Part shown: positions 13,801 to 24,600 of the stretch, piece by piece
How positions within the stretch are numbered: the first letter of the stretch is position 1
Layout: every line of letters begins with the position of its first letter
Assembly (NCBI RefSeq): GCF_963675165.1
Contig: NC_087378.1
Location: 142,562 to 206,561 of the forward strand
Length of the DNA stretch: 64,000 nt
From: Halichondria panicea
Taxonomy: Eukaryota; Porifera; Demospongiae; Suberitida; Halichondriidae
Direction of reading: 5' to 3'
Notes under the pieces: generated by a model
Told to the model about the DNA's origin: nothing
What the model saw: the letters and a program-made list of their open reading frames with translations, nothing else
Databases searched by the model: none
Position numbers and translations under genes: made by a program

Positions 13801-15925
13801 TAGCTGCTGGTAAATGTTCATTAATGGCTGCATACTTCACAGTAGTAACTTCCTCTTCTTTAGACAGCACTACTTTGCTCACTTCTTCAACTGATTTAAT
13901 TCTCTTTACTTGTGGTAACTTCATTGGCGACGAATTGTCCATCTCTTGGAACAGGATTTTTTGGGGTGAAGATCGTTTTCGTTTTTTCCTACTTAGACTG
14001 AGACAACTGCTTCGAGTTCTTCCCCTCCCACTTGTATCCATGTGTTTGTTAGGCTCTGTGGGGGGTGGGGTTCGTGTTATGCCCCTCCCACTTGTATCCA
14101 TGTGTTTGTTAGGCTCTGTGGGGGGTGGGGTTCGTGTTATGCCTCTCCCACTTGTATCCATGTGTTCGTTAGGCTCTGTGGGGGGTGGGGTTCGTGTTAT
14201 GCCTCTCCCACTTGTATCCATGTGTTCGTTAGGCTCTGTGGGGGGTGGGGTTCGTGTTATGCCCCTCCCACTTGTATCCATGTGTTTGTTAGGCTCTGTG
14301 GGGGGTGGGGTTCGTGTTATGCCCCTCCCACTTGTATCCATGTGTTTGTTAGGCTCTGTGGGGGGTGGGGTTCGTGTTATGCCTCTCCCACTTGTATCCA
14401 TGTGTTCGTTAGGCTCTGTGGGGGGTGAGGGATGGCTGACCACTTGAAACGGTATTGAACGACTACCTGATGATTGAGTATTGGGCTCCAAGTTGCTAGA
14501 GCGTGTTAACACACCTGCTGTAGCTAGATCCAGATTTGCCTCATCAGAAAGCTTAGAATCATATTCAGCATGTGAGTTGTCAGTATTAGTTGCCACCGGT
14601 AACTGTTCTCTAATACTATCAACACTCTGAGCAGCTGTTGAGATAGGAGGTGGTTCAATAGAGGCCTCTCTAGACAATGGAGGGGTAGCATCATCTGACT
14701 CAACTATATTCTCATCTTGAGCAATGCTCTTAGCATCTCTAGCCACAATACTTGTAATAACAGTTTTATATTCATCACTTCTCTTCTTCGATTTTAGAGA
14801 CCTGATACTAACTTTCTTCATCGACAATCGCACTTGTTTCGTGTCTGATTTAGTTGATGGCAGAGGTTGTGTGGACTTGGTATCTTCAGGTGTAGCTTCT
14901 TCCTTGTGCTCTGTAGCTCTCAGAATCTGGGAAAGAAACGAGTAAAGAATTAAATATAAGGTACAGCAATTCTAACAATACTAACATCTCTCTCTATCTG
15001 CATGTCTTGTTTGCACAAGTCCCGGGCCCTAATCACAGTCTCAATGGTCTCCCGAAGGTTGTCTTTCTTCTGCTGCAGTTGGTGTAGAATTTTGCTCTGT
15101 TCACTCTCTTCCCTGATGGTCTCTCTTCGTCTCTTCCTGTCCTCTCTCTCCTTCTCCTGGAGACTAGCCTCTAGGGCCTTCTGAAGGTGTGTGTGTGTGG
15201 GGGGGGGGAAGTTATGTGTGTGTGTGTGTGGGGGGGAGGTTATGTGTGTGTGTGTGAGGGGGGGGGGGGAGGTGAGGTATTAAGAAACGTTACTGAGCAG
15301 CAATGCAATTGAGATAGAAACAAAATTAAAAGCTTTGGGGAAGAAAGTCAGTACTATAATGATATTTTAGAGAGGTGCATTAAGTACCTTTATTTCTTCC
15401 TCTTCTCTTTGGTGTAGCCGTTCCTCCTCGGACAAGAATAGAGGAGCTGACAAAAAAAGTCAAATATCAAATGGTGGATCATGATTACTCACATCTCTTA
15501 TTGGCCTTTGCTCTGGAACTAGATGGAGTGACATGAAGAGACCTCTTCTCCACATACACTGGGGTCGTGGGTACTTCCTTCTTGGCAGGAACCCTCGTGT
15601 TGTCATCATCAATGTGTAGCCTCTTTGCCCGCCGAGTGTCTTGCCTGAGGCTCTGGGTATCTATGAAGTCATACTGTGAGGAGAGAGTGATACCATAACA
15701 TAGTGCAATGTAGTACCATAACATAATGGTATAGGAGGACCACGCCCCCTCTCATACAATGAGGGGCGTGGTCGCAGTGGTCCTTGTGTAGCTAGTTAGT
15801 GTGCTTACTGGATCCCCGTCAACCTCCAGAGGAGCAGCACTGGTGGACCCGGCCGTCTTCTTGCGTCCTGATAGCAGATCAAGTATATTTCCTCCACCTC
15901 TCAGTGATCTTTTCTTACCAGCCAT
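10852..15925 (-). CDS. UIMC1: BRCA1-A complex subunit RAP80 homologue
   Basis: In vertebrates RAP80 reads K63-linked ubiquitin (and SUMO) at DNA breaks and recruits the Abraxas/BRCC36/BRCA1 complex. Nine exons, in coding order: 15925-15809, 15673-15493, 15446-15388, 15180-14986, 14926-13693, 13406-13305, 13153-11923, 11750-11092, 10952-10852. The sum is 3879 nt, or 1292 aa, against about 720 in human. Visible parts are a ubiquitin-interacting motif spanning the exon 3/4 junction (EEEEIKKALEASLQ, about aa 114-127); an Abraxas-binding-like segment in exon 7 ending KWGEPV; a SUMO-interaction-like VIDLTED at about aa 1041; a UBZ-type finger C-x2-C-x11-H-x3-C beginning CPLCSKQF in exon 8; and a C-terminal SPIRSFTKIS plus Gly-Arg tail, as at the human C terminus. 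I see one UIM rather than two. Exon 5 carries seven 20-residue repeats, and exon 6 duplicates its end. The start at MAGKKRSL was chosen because the further upstream ATG overlaps the MRPL46 start. Confidence 0.88.
13305..13800 (-). repeat. tandem duplication of a RAP80 exon end and its donor
   Basis: Exon 6 (13406-13305, 34 codons) is nearly identical to the last 34 codons of exon 5 (about 13794-13693), both ending in STQDTR with the same split Arg codon and the same donor (C|gtaag). Following intron sequence (loose match around gaagaaagtatc) is also shared. The two copies are separated by a small transposable element. Confidence 0.9.
13451..13620. mobile_element. MITE of the GCGGGTAATTTTCG family, copy 1
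   Basis: Terminal sequences are inverted relative to each other: the left end reads agcgggtaattttcgta and the right end reads (reverse complement) taccgtgtagcgtattttcg. The length is about 170 bp. An internal stretch (acagctca-gata-tgacgttga) is shared with the copy at 20708. It lies in the RAP80 intron between exon 5 and its duplicate, exon 6. No coding capacity. Confidence 0.75.
14025..14427 (-). repeat. seven 60-bp repeats inside RAP80 exon 5
   Basis: The 60-bp unit is repeated almost perfectly seven times and encodes a 20-residue unit rich in Pro, Thr and Ser (PPPTEPNKHMDTSGRG and the variant NEHMD). It stays in frame, so copy-number change would lengthen or shorten the protein without a frameshift. 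The opposite strand is also open across the array but shows no gene. Confidence 0.97.
15187..15275. repeat. GT/poly-G simple repeat in a RAP80 intron
   Basis: Alternating (GT)n and G-runs of 7-12 bases are repeated about three times. On the coding (-) strand this is a CA and poly-C tract that directly precedes the exon 4 acceptor (cttcag), so it acts as the pyrimidine tract. Confidence 0.9.
15737..15773. repeat. perfect hairpin in RAP80 intron 1
   Basis: Arms gaccacgcccc and ggggcgtggtc flank a loop of about 14 bp. This could be a fragment of a small inverted-repeat element or a structured intron. Nothing further supports either reading. Confidence 0.6.
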
Positions 15926-16014
15926 TTTGCCAGTCAGTAATCGTGAACTTTGACTCTCGTATACTAGTACTGTCGTGAACGGAAACCACGTGCTTCTGAA
16001 CACTGATTGAAGCA
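15926..16014. promoter_or_regulatory. two-way promoter between RAP80 and MRPL46
   Basis: Only 89 bp separate the two start codons, so the genes must share promoter DNA or have overlapping 5' UTRs. A canonical E-box CACGTG lies at 15987-15992. No TATA box is evident. Confidence 0.6.
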
Positions 16015-17275
16015 ATGAACTCTAAGCTTCTACTCTCATCCCTTCAAGCAAGATCACTGTATAAAAGTAAGTTTCATTCATCACACACAAATCATGCTAA
16101 TCCAGCTCTACGTACTGTTCAGGTGCCCAGTTGTGTAGGCTGGCTGTGTCCAGTGGCTGTGTCTACACTAGTACCAATGCTGCCGTCAAGGAGGCGTCAC
16201 CCACCCCTCAGCCATGGAGGATAGTAGCAGCCACCTGTGTTCAGAGGATGCCCCTGCTTAGTCGAGAGAAACCTGACCTAGAGGTCCGAGTGGAGGAGCT
16301 CAAGGACAAGTTGCGCTGGGAGAGGGCACGACTGTCTGACTTCGAGCTGGAGGAGAGAGAAAACACTCGTCTAAAGAGAGAGAGAGAAAAGAGGGCTCTT
16401 GATGAAGATCTCGATGGTGGACAAGTAAGTAATGAAGTTTTTTGTATAAGATCATCCTGTCATATGTTAAAGGACTGCTTATTTGCAGTGTTGTATTAGC
16501 GTACCTTATTCCCAGGGTGCTAATGACGACTCCATGGATGCATTTGATGAGCTGATAGAAGCCAGGGAGACAGAGTTGTCATCCTTCACCCCAGCCTCTC
16601 GCCAGACAGAGGCAGACAGGAGTAACAATCTCAAGTCAGTACAGCGCAAGTTGGATCAAGTCCTCTACCTACTGGTCAAGAAGAACAGGAAAGAGCATGC
16701 CTGGCAGATGCCCCAGGGCGGGCTAGAGGGAGACGAATCACTAATAGAAGTAAGCTAGATACTGTCGGCTGTTTTGGTATGTTCTATTCAAGAGCAACAT
16801 GTGTTTATGATTGCCCATGTATAGTTTAATGCGAATTCTATGTTTTACTGTCTCATTTTGTTTCAGACTGCCCAGCGTGAGCTTTCTGAGGAGTGTGGGT
16901 TGGACCTCAAGGTTACCTTCCTCAGCAGTGCCCCATCTGCCCACCTCACGTACAAACACAGTGCAAGGGATGGAGTTAGTGGATCAAAGGTAACCACACT
17001 TTATTCCAGGGGAAACAAATAAATCCCTATGTACATTAGGGAAATCCCCCATGGGGATTGATAAGAGACACTGTTTTACATACTCATTTATATGCCCCCC
17101 CCCCCCCCACACACACACACACACACAGGTCTTCTTCTTTAAGGCTAACTATACTGGAGGAGATATAGAGCTAAACAAAGAAGTGATTGACTATGTTTGG
17201 GCTACAAAGGAAGAAATGAAAGACTATCTCTCAAAAGACTTGTATAGCTGTATATCACCATCTATACCTCAGTAG
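16015..17275 (+). CDS. MRPL46: mitochondrial large ribosomal subunit protein mL46
   Basis: A Nudix-fold protein of the mitochondrial 39S subunit. Exons: 16015-16066, 16123-16424, 16516-16749, 16867-16989, 17129-17275. The sum is 858 nt, or 285 aa (human 279). The N terminus MNSKLLLSSLQARSLYK is Arg/Lys/Ser-rich without acids, like a mitochondrial targeting peptide. PWRIVAATCVQRMPLL, VQRKLDQVLYLLVKKN, WQMPQGGLEGDESL, TAQRELSEECGLD and KVFFFKA follow the MRPL46 family order. The stretch around TAQRELSEECG keeps the look of a Nudix box (RE..EE.G), which human MRPL46 has largely lost; whether it retains enzyme activity is unknown. The last acceptor is a poly-C/(CA)n tract. The gene is divergent with RAP80 and convergent with PSMD8. 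Confidence 0.94.
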
Positions 17276-17399
17276 CAGCTCAGTTATATTATTATATTCT
17301 GGAATTTTGATATAAACATAATTATACTCAACTTTGATATAATATTATTGTTTGTCATACAGAAAAGGTTACAGAGACAATCAGCATATTGATAAATGA

Positions 17400-18368
17400 C
17401 TATACAATTTTCTCTAGTTCTCGGGCATAACCTAAAGCTTGAGAAATGAGTTCATTGTTTCTAACAAAATGGAGATCTTCTTTTGTCTCGTCTTTGGCAA
17501 ACAGGAAGCACTGCCCAGTGGGGTCTTGTTTCCAGCCTCTCTTGGCAGCATACTCCATGAGTAGAGCATGACTCTCAATCATCAACGTCTTGGTGGCCTC
17601 ACCAACAGAGAGCTGCATGAAAAATATTATTTTATATAATTTGCACGGCTATAAAAATGGCAGTTTCCAGCTAATAAAGGTATAATTATGCGTACATTGT
17701 AGTAAGGCATTAGGTAATGGTGGTGGTAGTTACTGGTCACTGTTAACCACTCACTACACTCTACAGCAGCTGACCTGTGCATAAGCCTTCTCAGCACAAG
17801 AAGCAATCTCGTCTCTCATTGTATTTATCAAGATGTCAATGAAGAAGCTGTAATTCTCTGCGGGAACATTGCCTTTATCGAGAAACACTTTGTGGAAACT
17901 TCCCTCCATTAGAAACTGCTCGAGGCGAATGGGATACTTGATGTACATATTCTTCTGTTCTTCAACAGAAAGCAGTTCCATTTCAGTATGAAATTCGGCG
18001 AGACGATTTTCAGCCAGTAGACAGAGAAGATTCAATCCTAGTATCTGGTACTTGAACGGTGATTCTTGGAGTAGGGAGTCATAGTCGTAGTAGTAACATT
18101 TCAACTGGGCCACATAGCGTTGAAATGAAGGTATCTCTTTGCTTTGTATACTCCATAATGCGCCGATTTCTAGAGTATTTCGAGCCAAAATCAATTCCCT
18201 CTGGTCCAGGTTCCCGGATTGTGACGAACTAGGTAGAAACGATAGATTTAAGAGGATTATTTTCATTTGAGGGAGGAGTTGACCCACAACTCCAATATTG
18301 CCCGAGTTCCAGGCACTTTCTAACTGTTGGTACAGCAATGCTGCTTGTTCGATACCAGCTGACGCCAT
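17400..18368 (-). CDS. PSMD8: 26S proteasome non-ATPase subunit 8 (Rpn12)
   Basis: Lid subunit of the 19S regulatory particle. Two coding exons: 18368-17775 and 17612-17400, 807 nt, 268 aa. Family landmarks are LILARNTLEIGALWSI, SFQRYVAQLKCYYYDY, LGLNLLCLLAENRLAEFHTE, YIKYPIRLEQFLMEGS, the PCI-domain stretch NYSFFIDILINTMRDEIA, and the C-terminal YARELEKIV. The ATG in MASAGIEQ was chosen for homology. A splice acceptor (tttgcag on the minus strand) lies about 20 bp upstream, so a 5' UTR intron is likely, and upstream in-frame codons are probably not translated. The stop is 124 bp from the MRPL46 stop, and the start is head-to-head with NOP56. Confidence 0.96.
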
Positions 18369-18602
18369 TTCTAAACTTTTCTCACAACCTGCAAAACAAA
18401 CATAGAGTAGTAGACTTTTAGAATAGCCTGTCAAAGCTTTGTATAACTTACAGAGAGAGTACAGAGGACTTGCTTTCAATTAATTAATTAAAGATCTTTT
18501 TTAGTTGCCACACATTTCACCACATATTTCCATTTATAGAACATCAATACCACGTGAGTAACTCTCAACCACGTGGCTCTAAAGAGACCAAGCAAAGCAA
18601 AA
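18369..18602. promoter_or_regulatory. two-way promoter between PSMD8 and NOP56 with paired E-boxes
   Basis: 234 bp lie between the two start codons. Two perfect CACGTG E-boxes lie at 18551-18556 and 18570-18575, 19 bp apart and about 30-50 bp upstream of the NOP56 ATG. In vertebrates NOP56 is a well-known MYC/MAX target through CACGTG. Use of these sites here is inference. Confidence 0.6.
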
Positions 18603-21600
18603 ATGGCAAGTTTTTTCTCCCCTTACTTCAATGATATAGCCCTGTAATCATTTGTTCACTTTCCTCAGGTGCTGTTTGTCCTGTTTGAACATGCTGCTGG
18701 CTATGCCGTATTCCGTTGCAAAGATGTGGAGGATGTTGGTTCCCTCCAACCTGAAGTGCTGGAGGCCATGTCAGACTTTGCTCGCTTTGGTTCCACTGTC
18801 TCTCTGGAAGCTTTCTGTCCCTTCAAGACCGGAGCAAATGCACTCGAGAATATCAATTGCATATCTGAAGGTACATAACTTTATATATAATACACACAAA
18901 AATGTAATTTAACTGAATTATGAATTGTAATGTTAAGTGTGAACATCCCACATTGCATGCATGCAGTGAGTGGAGCAATACTGCCTTGTCAGTAGCTCTA
19001 AGAAGGTCTTTCATAATCATGTCCATTCCCTCCTCAGGTGTGATGCATGATGACCTCAAGGTGTTCATCGCCAACAACATACCACAGGGCAAGAAAAAGA
19101 GCAAGGTCCTGTTGGGAGTAGCTGATCCTAAATTGGGCTCAACTGTTCAAGAGACCCTCAACATCCAGTGCATATCAGGTACCCTATCACATTTAACATC
19201 CTTATATCAATTTCCAAACACTCTCAAATTTCAAATTTCTCCAATTTCTTGCTAACCGCTGTTGATGGCATAAGGGGGTCCACTGTTGATGGCATAATTA
19301 TGGTAATGATCTATTGTGCTCTGTATTGACACACTAGGGGGTGTGGTGTCAGAGTTACTGCGAGGGATTCGTCTCTTCTTCCCCAAGCTTGTCAGTGGAC
19401 TAACACCTCCCATGACAGCTCAAGCTCAACTTGGTCTTGGGCACAGCTACTCTAGGGCCAAGGTCAAGTTCAATGTTCATCGATCAGACAATATGATCAT
19501 CCAGTCCATCAGCTTGCTGGATCAACTAGACAAAGACATCAACACTTTCTCTATGAGAATCAGGTGTGTACATGCATACACACATGGTGGATTTTTGTTA
19601 TAGAACATTTGTATATTACACAACCCTCATATCATCCAAGACATGTGTTCTAACTATGTGGTTGACCTACTTGCAGGGAATGGTATTCATATCACTTTCC
19701 AGAGCTTGTGAAGATCATTCCTGACAACTTTCTCTATGCCAAGGTGAGAGAAAGATTGTGATGGTGTGACTGTTGTGAGTGTGTGTAGGTGGTTCGGTTC
19801 ATTGGTTCAAGGAAGAATCTAACAGAGGACAAGTTGGACCCACTAGAAGAGATTGTCATGGACTCCACCAAGTGTGAGGCCATCTTTGAAGCTGCTAGAG
19901 TCTCCATGGGTAAGTTCATCGGTTCACTGTGATGATCTTTACCTACCAAAATGTACAGTATAATCATAGTGTTTTAGTTGCACACTCTTTACCTAATGAA
20001 CAGTTTCAACTTTTTATTTTATATTTCAGTATTCTTTAATTATGGTTCTCTTGCAGGAATGGACATATCTCCAATTGACCTGATCAATATTGAGCGTTTT
20101 GCCACGAGGGTTGTAGAGTTGGCTGAGTACAGGAAGGATCTCAGTAGCTATCTCTCCTCTAAGATGACCAATGTGGCACCTAACCTCACCACTCTCATCG
20201 GGGAAACGGTGAGTGGAGGGGTGGCCGGGGGTGGTGTAATAGGGAGGAGCTTGTGTGGAGGGGGGCCGGGGGGTGTAATAGGGAGGGGCTTGTGTGGGTG
20301 GAAATTAAGTAGTTGGCAAATATTTATGGTTGTTCAAAAGCTTGTAATTGTGCAAACAAATTAAGTATGTGCGTGTTTGATATGTGTGGGTGGATTAGCA
20401 GATGTTTGTAGTCCTGTGTAGATACCTTGTAGAAATATTGTAGTGTTTGTAATGGTACAAGAATGATGATGTAATGGCTCAGCTAGATCAGGCAAAGGTG
20501 TGGTGTTCCTCTTGTTAAATGAACAACATTCATTGGCTATGTGAGACTACTATGTACTGGTAACTAAGCCTTCACCTTTGAACCCACCTATATATAAAGG
20601 TCAGTAGGTCAATCACTTGAGCCCAGCTAATCATTACCATTTAGGAGTCAGATATCTCTCTACTGAGTTGTATGAATGTACAATACTGCTGTCCCTTGAA
20701 TTCTGAGTAACGTATAGCAGGTAATTTTCGTTAGTGTAAATTTTCATATGAACTGCCCAATTAATTTGTATTTGCAATATTTGTACAGCTCAGGATAGTG
20801 ACGTTGAGCGTATTACGGTAACTTTAATTTTCATATGGTGCTCTACAATACAAAATATACAAACATTTCTACTATGTGAAAATAACCCGCTATAAGGTAG
20901 GTATCAGATTATGAGACCTTGAGATCAAATAAGAAGTTGTAGAGACTCTGAGTCCTATAAGGCAAATAAATGGGTACTGGTGTATATTAGATACAGTAAA
21001 TATTTTCTGGCTTGCATTTCAGTTTTCCAGCTGCTCTGGTTACAGCTGTGCACACGTCCCGTCCCATATATAGCGCCTCCTCCTCGGGAACAATTACCTC
21101 CTCTCTGTGTTTCTCGTCTGCATTAGAATAGTCTGGTTCATAATTAGACAGTATTGTGTTCCCACATGTAACCTGAGCTATGGATATTTAATTTATAATA
21201 ATGATATTCACAGAGTGTTTCCCTCTGAACAATGTTTTAGCCTCCACCTTGTAACTCTAGTAGACTATCCTCGCACACAAGCACACCTCCACTCTCGTCA
21301 GAGCACGTAGTTGGAACTATCGTAATTAGGTGGGTCAACCTTAACTAATTGAGTTGGCTTGTATATACGTGGAGGTGCTAATTGGTTGGTACGCCAGGCG
21401 TGAAGTGTGTTATAGGTGTATTAATGACATGATAATTCCATTTAACTAGTGATACATTTTTACAGCTCAGCAGTTTTTACACTTTGCGAACGTATACACA
21501 CAGTGGTAGTTTAAATTTGGGAATGTTTTGTTGTTTAAACATGTGCTTATGTCTGTTTATGTCTGATGACAGCAGGGGCAAAACCAAGCACGGCTATACA

Positions 21601-24600
21601 TGTCTGATGACAGCAGGGGCAAAACCAAGCACAGCTATACATGTCCTGTTTAATTAAATTGGTCTTTTGTCTTCTAAGATTGTTGTGAGATTGCTCTGCC
21701 AATAGGAACAGACCCTAGCTAGCTTCTTATAGTTGTCAGTGTCAGTGGCAAGCCCCTTCAGTGTTTGTTAGGAAATAAGTATCTGTATAATTATGGGTGT
21801 GCTATTAAAATGATTCTCAGATGGTCATACGGTGTGTACTAGTTGATGGTTGAAGTTCCCCTCTTAAGTAAGTGGATAGGTTTCTTCTTGGCATAAACAG
21901 TTTTGTAATTTTATCGTATACACATTGGCTCTCTTGAAAAGCACCTCTTCACTTCAAAGTCATATTCCATCTTCTAGTGGCAAAACATTAATAATAAATA
22001 CTTGTTGAAACCCTCTTTTTAGCTATTTCCCCTCACTCTCTCGCTTGCTCAGTCATAGGGCTGCTTTAGAGATAGGCCTTTGCAATGGTAGCTAGCTACC
22101 CACTCAATCGAGGTTTGTCTGCTTGAAGAGGTTTCAGACCCACTCCCTGTCATGCCCCACTAAACCCTGGCCTTAGGTGTGGGCTTCTCTGATATTCTCT
22201 TACAGTGATATATATAATTATCATAGCTTTAATTATGGACTGTACGTTGTGTGGTTAGTCCACTACGGAGACAGGAAGCTTCGGGGGTTCTAATCAGTGA
22301 GACAGTTGGGCCCCATTACTACCATAAAGGATTTATAGTTCTTCAAAGTGTTTGTTATATAGCTTTGATCTTTTCTTAGAAATTTGTTTGCCTGTTTTTG
22401 TTCGAGATTAACGCTTAACCATTTTTGAGAAACGTATCTATTATTGGAATATATCACCGTGGGTGTGGGTGTGCATATGGACATGTTAGCGACCAATTAA
22501 ATTGTTTGTATATAAAATTACTGGTATTGTCACTTTTGCATTATTCTCAATTAAGCTTCTCTGGTGACATGGGTAGCAGCGAACCATGAAAGAGCATGTG
22601 TTTATTCTGTTCACCGTATGGAGGGCCATATCATTAATTAGTATCGTGGGACGCATTAATTTGTTCGTATAGTATATACGTGTCGGACTGTATTTGGCAT
22701 TTCGGCTCAATTTCTGGTATCTATATATCTTTGATCATTTCCATACATGTAATGTCTTGCATACCGTTCACCTGACTGCCCCTCGCGCAGCTTACTGGAA
22801 TTTTGGAGTAAATTTCCCAAAACTTCCAAGTGAGCTGTTTAAATTACCACAAAACAATTATTACGGCTGCTTCTATAGTTACTGTGGTAGACACCGTGGT
22901 ATGTGTATTGCCTGGAGGGTCATAGCTATTAATTAAATATTGAACTAGTTCCTTTAGTGTCATTGAGCCAGTCCTAGTCACGTCCACTACCTACTCTTAT
23001 GGTGACCCTTGGGAGCAACTTGATAGCCCTGGCAATAGAGCGTGACTAACTTGTACTGTACTACATTTGATTATTCATTAAGAAATTTAATACCTCTATT
23101 TGAAGAATTGTACTATGAAAGTATACATCCCATATGGTACCTGTTCTACTGAAGCAGCTTCTACAATTTCTGTGTAAGTGAACACACAGGAAATTGACAC
23201 CCTTTTCTTACTTATTCGAGCTGGTTTTATGTTTATACCTCGTGACAACTTTCCCCCCATTTGGTCAGTTCCTTGTGTTGTCGTTGCATCCATTGCAACC
23301 ACCTTCTAGTCATATCACTATTATCTATTTGATATGAACATACTTGTCCTGCTTGTCTAATCATCCGTGTTGTTTTAATTGATGAGGCGTGCGTAGCATT
23401 TATCAAAATACAAATTGACTTAATTATTATAACAATATTGTGGCTCATTAAATAAAGATGAATATTCAAATATTACCGTGTCCCTATCATGTTACACAGT
23501 GGGGTGGAGGGTGGGGGTGTCGACACACTTCTGTGGTCAGCTGTATACACGACACTAATTAGTGTGGGCTTACGAGTAATTAGATTCCTTCTACTACTAT
23601 AGTCAGGTTTGTAAAATTGAGTGTATTCATCTGAAAGAGCTCCCTTGAACACTGCTGCCTCCCCCACACACGCACGCACAACCTTGTACCCTCCTGTATG
23701 TAGTTGACTAACTGACTCAATATCGTTGTTCTGATTACAATAACACGGTTCACACTTGACTAGGTGCAGAAGGTCGACTCGTTATCCCTTGATACGTAGA
23801 CCTACAGGTTACACCCTAGGCTATCAAGAAATTTCAGTGTCCTTGAAATTTTGTCTGTAATAGTTCTGGTTAGTACCGTATCAATTACCGTAAATTGCAT
23901 CCTTAATTCACCCGAAGGTATCCGCTAGTTAGGAACTCCACTATGCTAGCTACCGTACTGTAAAGAAATATCTACTACCATTCTTTATCTCTTCAAGGAG
24001 CTGGGTCTAGGAAATGTGTTTAATATCCTTCCGAGTACTTCCTTTGCTTAGTGTAGGTTGGTGTCAGTGTGAGGTCCTGTAGAGATGTACTAGTGCTTAG
24101 TGTAGGTTGGTGTCAGTGTGAGGTCCTGTAGAGATGTACTAGTGCTTAGTGTAGGTTGGTGTCAGTGTGAGGTCCTGTAGAGATGTACTAGTGCTTAGTG
24201 TAGGTTGGTGTCAGTGTGAGGTCCTGTAGAGATGTACTAGTGCTTAGTGTAGTTGGTGTCGGTGTGAGGTCCTGTAGAGATGTACTAGTGCTTAGTGTAG
24301 TTGGTGTCGGTGTGAGGTCCTGTAGAGATGTACTAGTGTGTGTGGCTTTGCTGTGCATGTGTTCAATAGTGTCTTATCAACCATTGTATATATTGTAATT
24401 GTTCCTCTTGGCAACCACAAGTCTGAGGCCATGTTGTGGTCTTGTTGAGGAATAGAGATAGCCTCCGCTGTCCCTCCTACACTGAGCTTATCAACCATAC
24501 TCCGTCTTTTCATCCTGAACATCAAACACTAAGAAACCCCATACTTTATCTGATAGCCTGAACAAGAGTCGATTATCATAATGTTGTCTCCGCGATCATA

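Noticed and set aside
14042..14447. Plus-strand repetitive open frames opposite RAP80 exon 5
   Set aside because: They are shadows of the 60-bp coding repeat, which is explained on the minus strand.
15926..16015. RAP80 start at an upstream ATG at 16015
   Set aside because: It would overlap the MRPL46 start codon. The ATG at 15925 gives a basic, plausible N terminus.
19929..20056. Possible C/D snoRNA in NOP56 intron 6 starting with box C-like GTGATGA
   Set aside because: No box D (CTGA) or terminal stem could be found before the next exon, so the pair is incomplete.
24045..24336. CRISPR-like array
   Set aside because: The 49-bp repeats are contiguous without spacers, and the DNA is from an animal nucleus.
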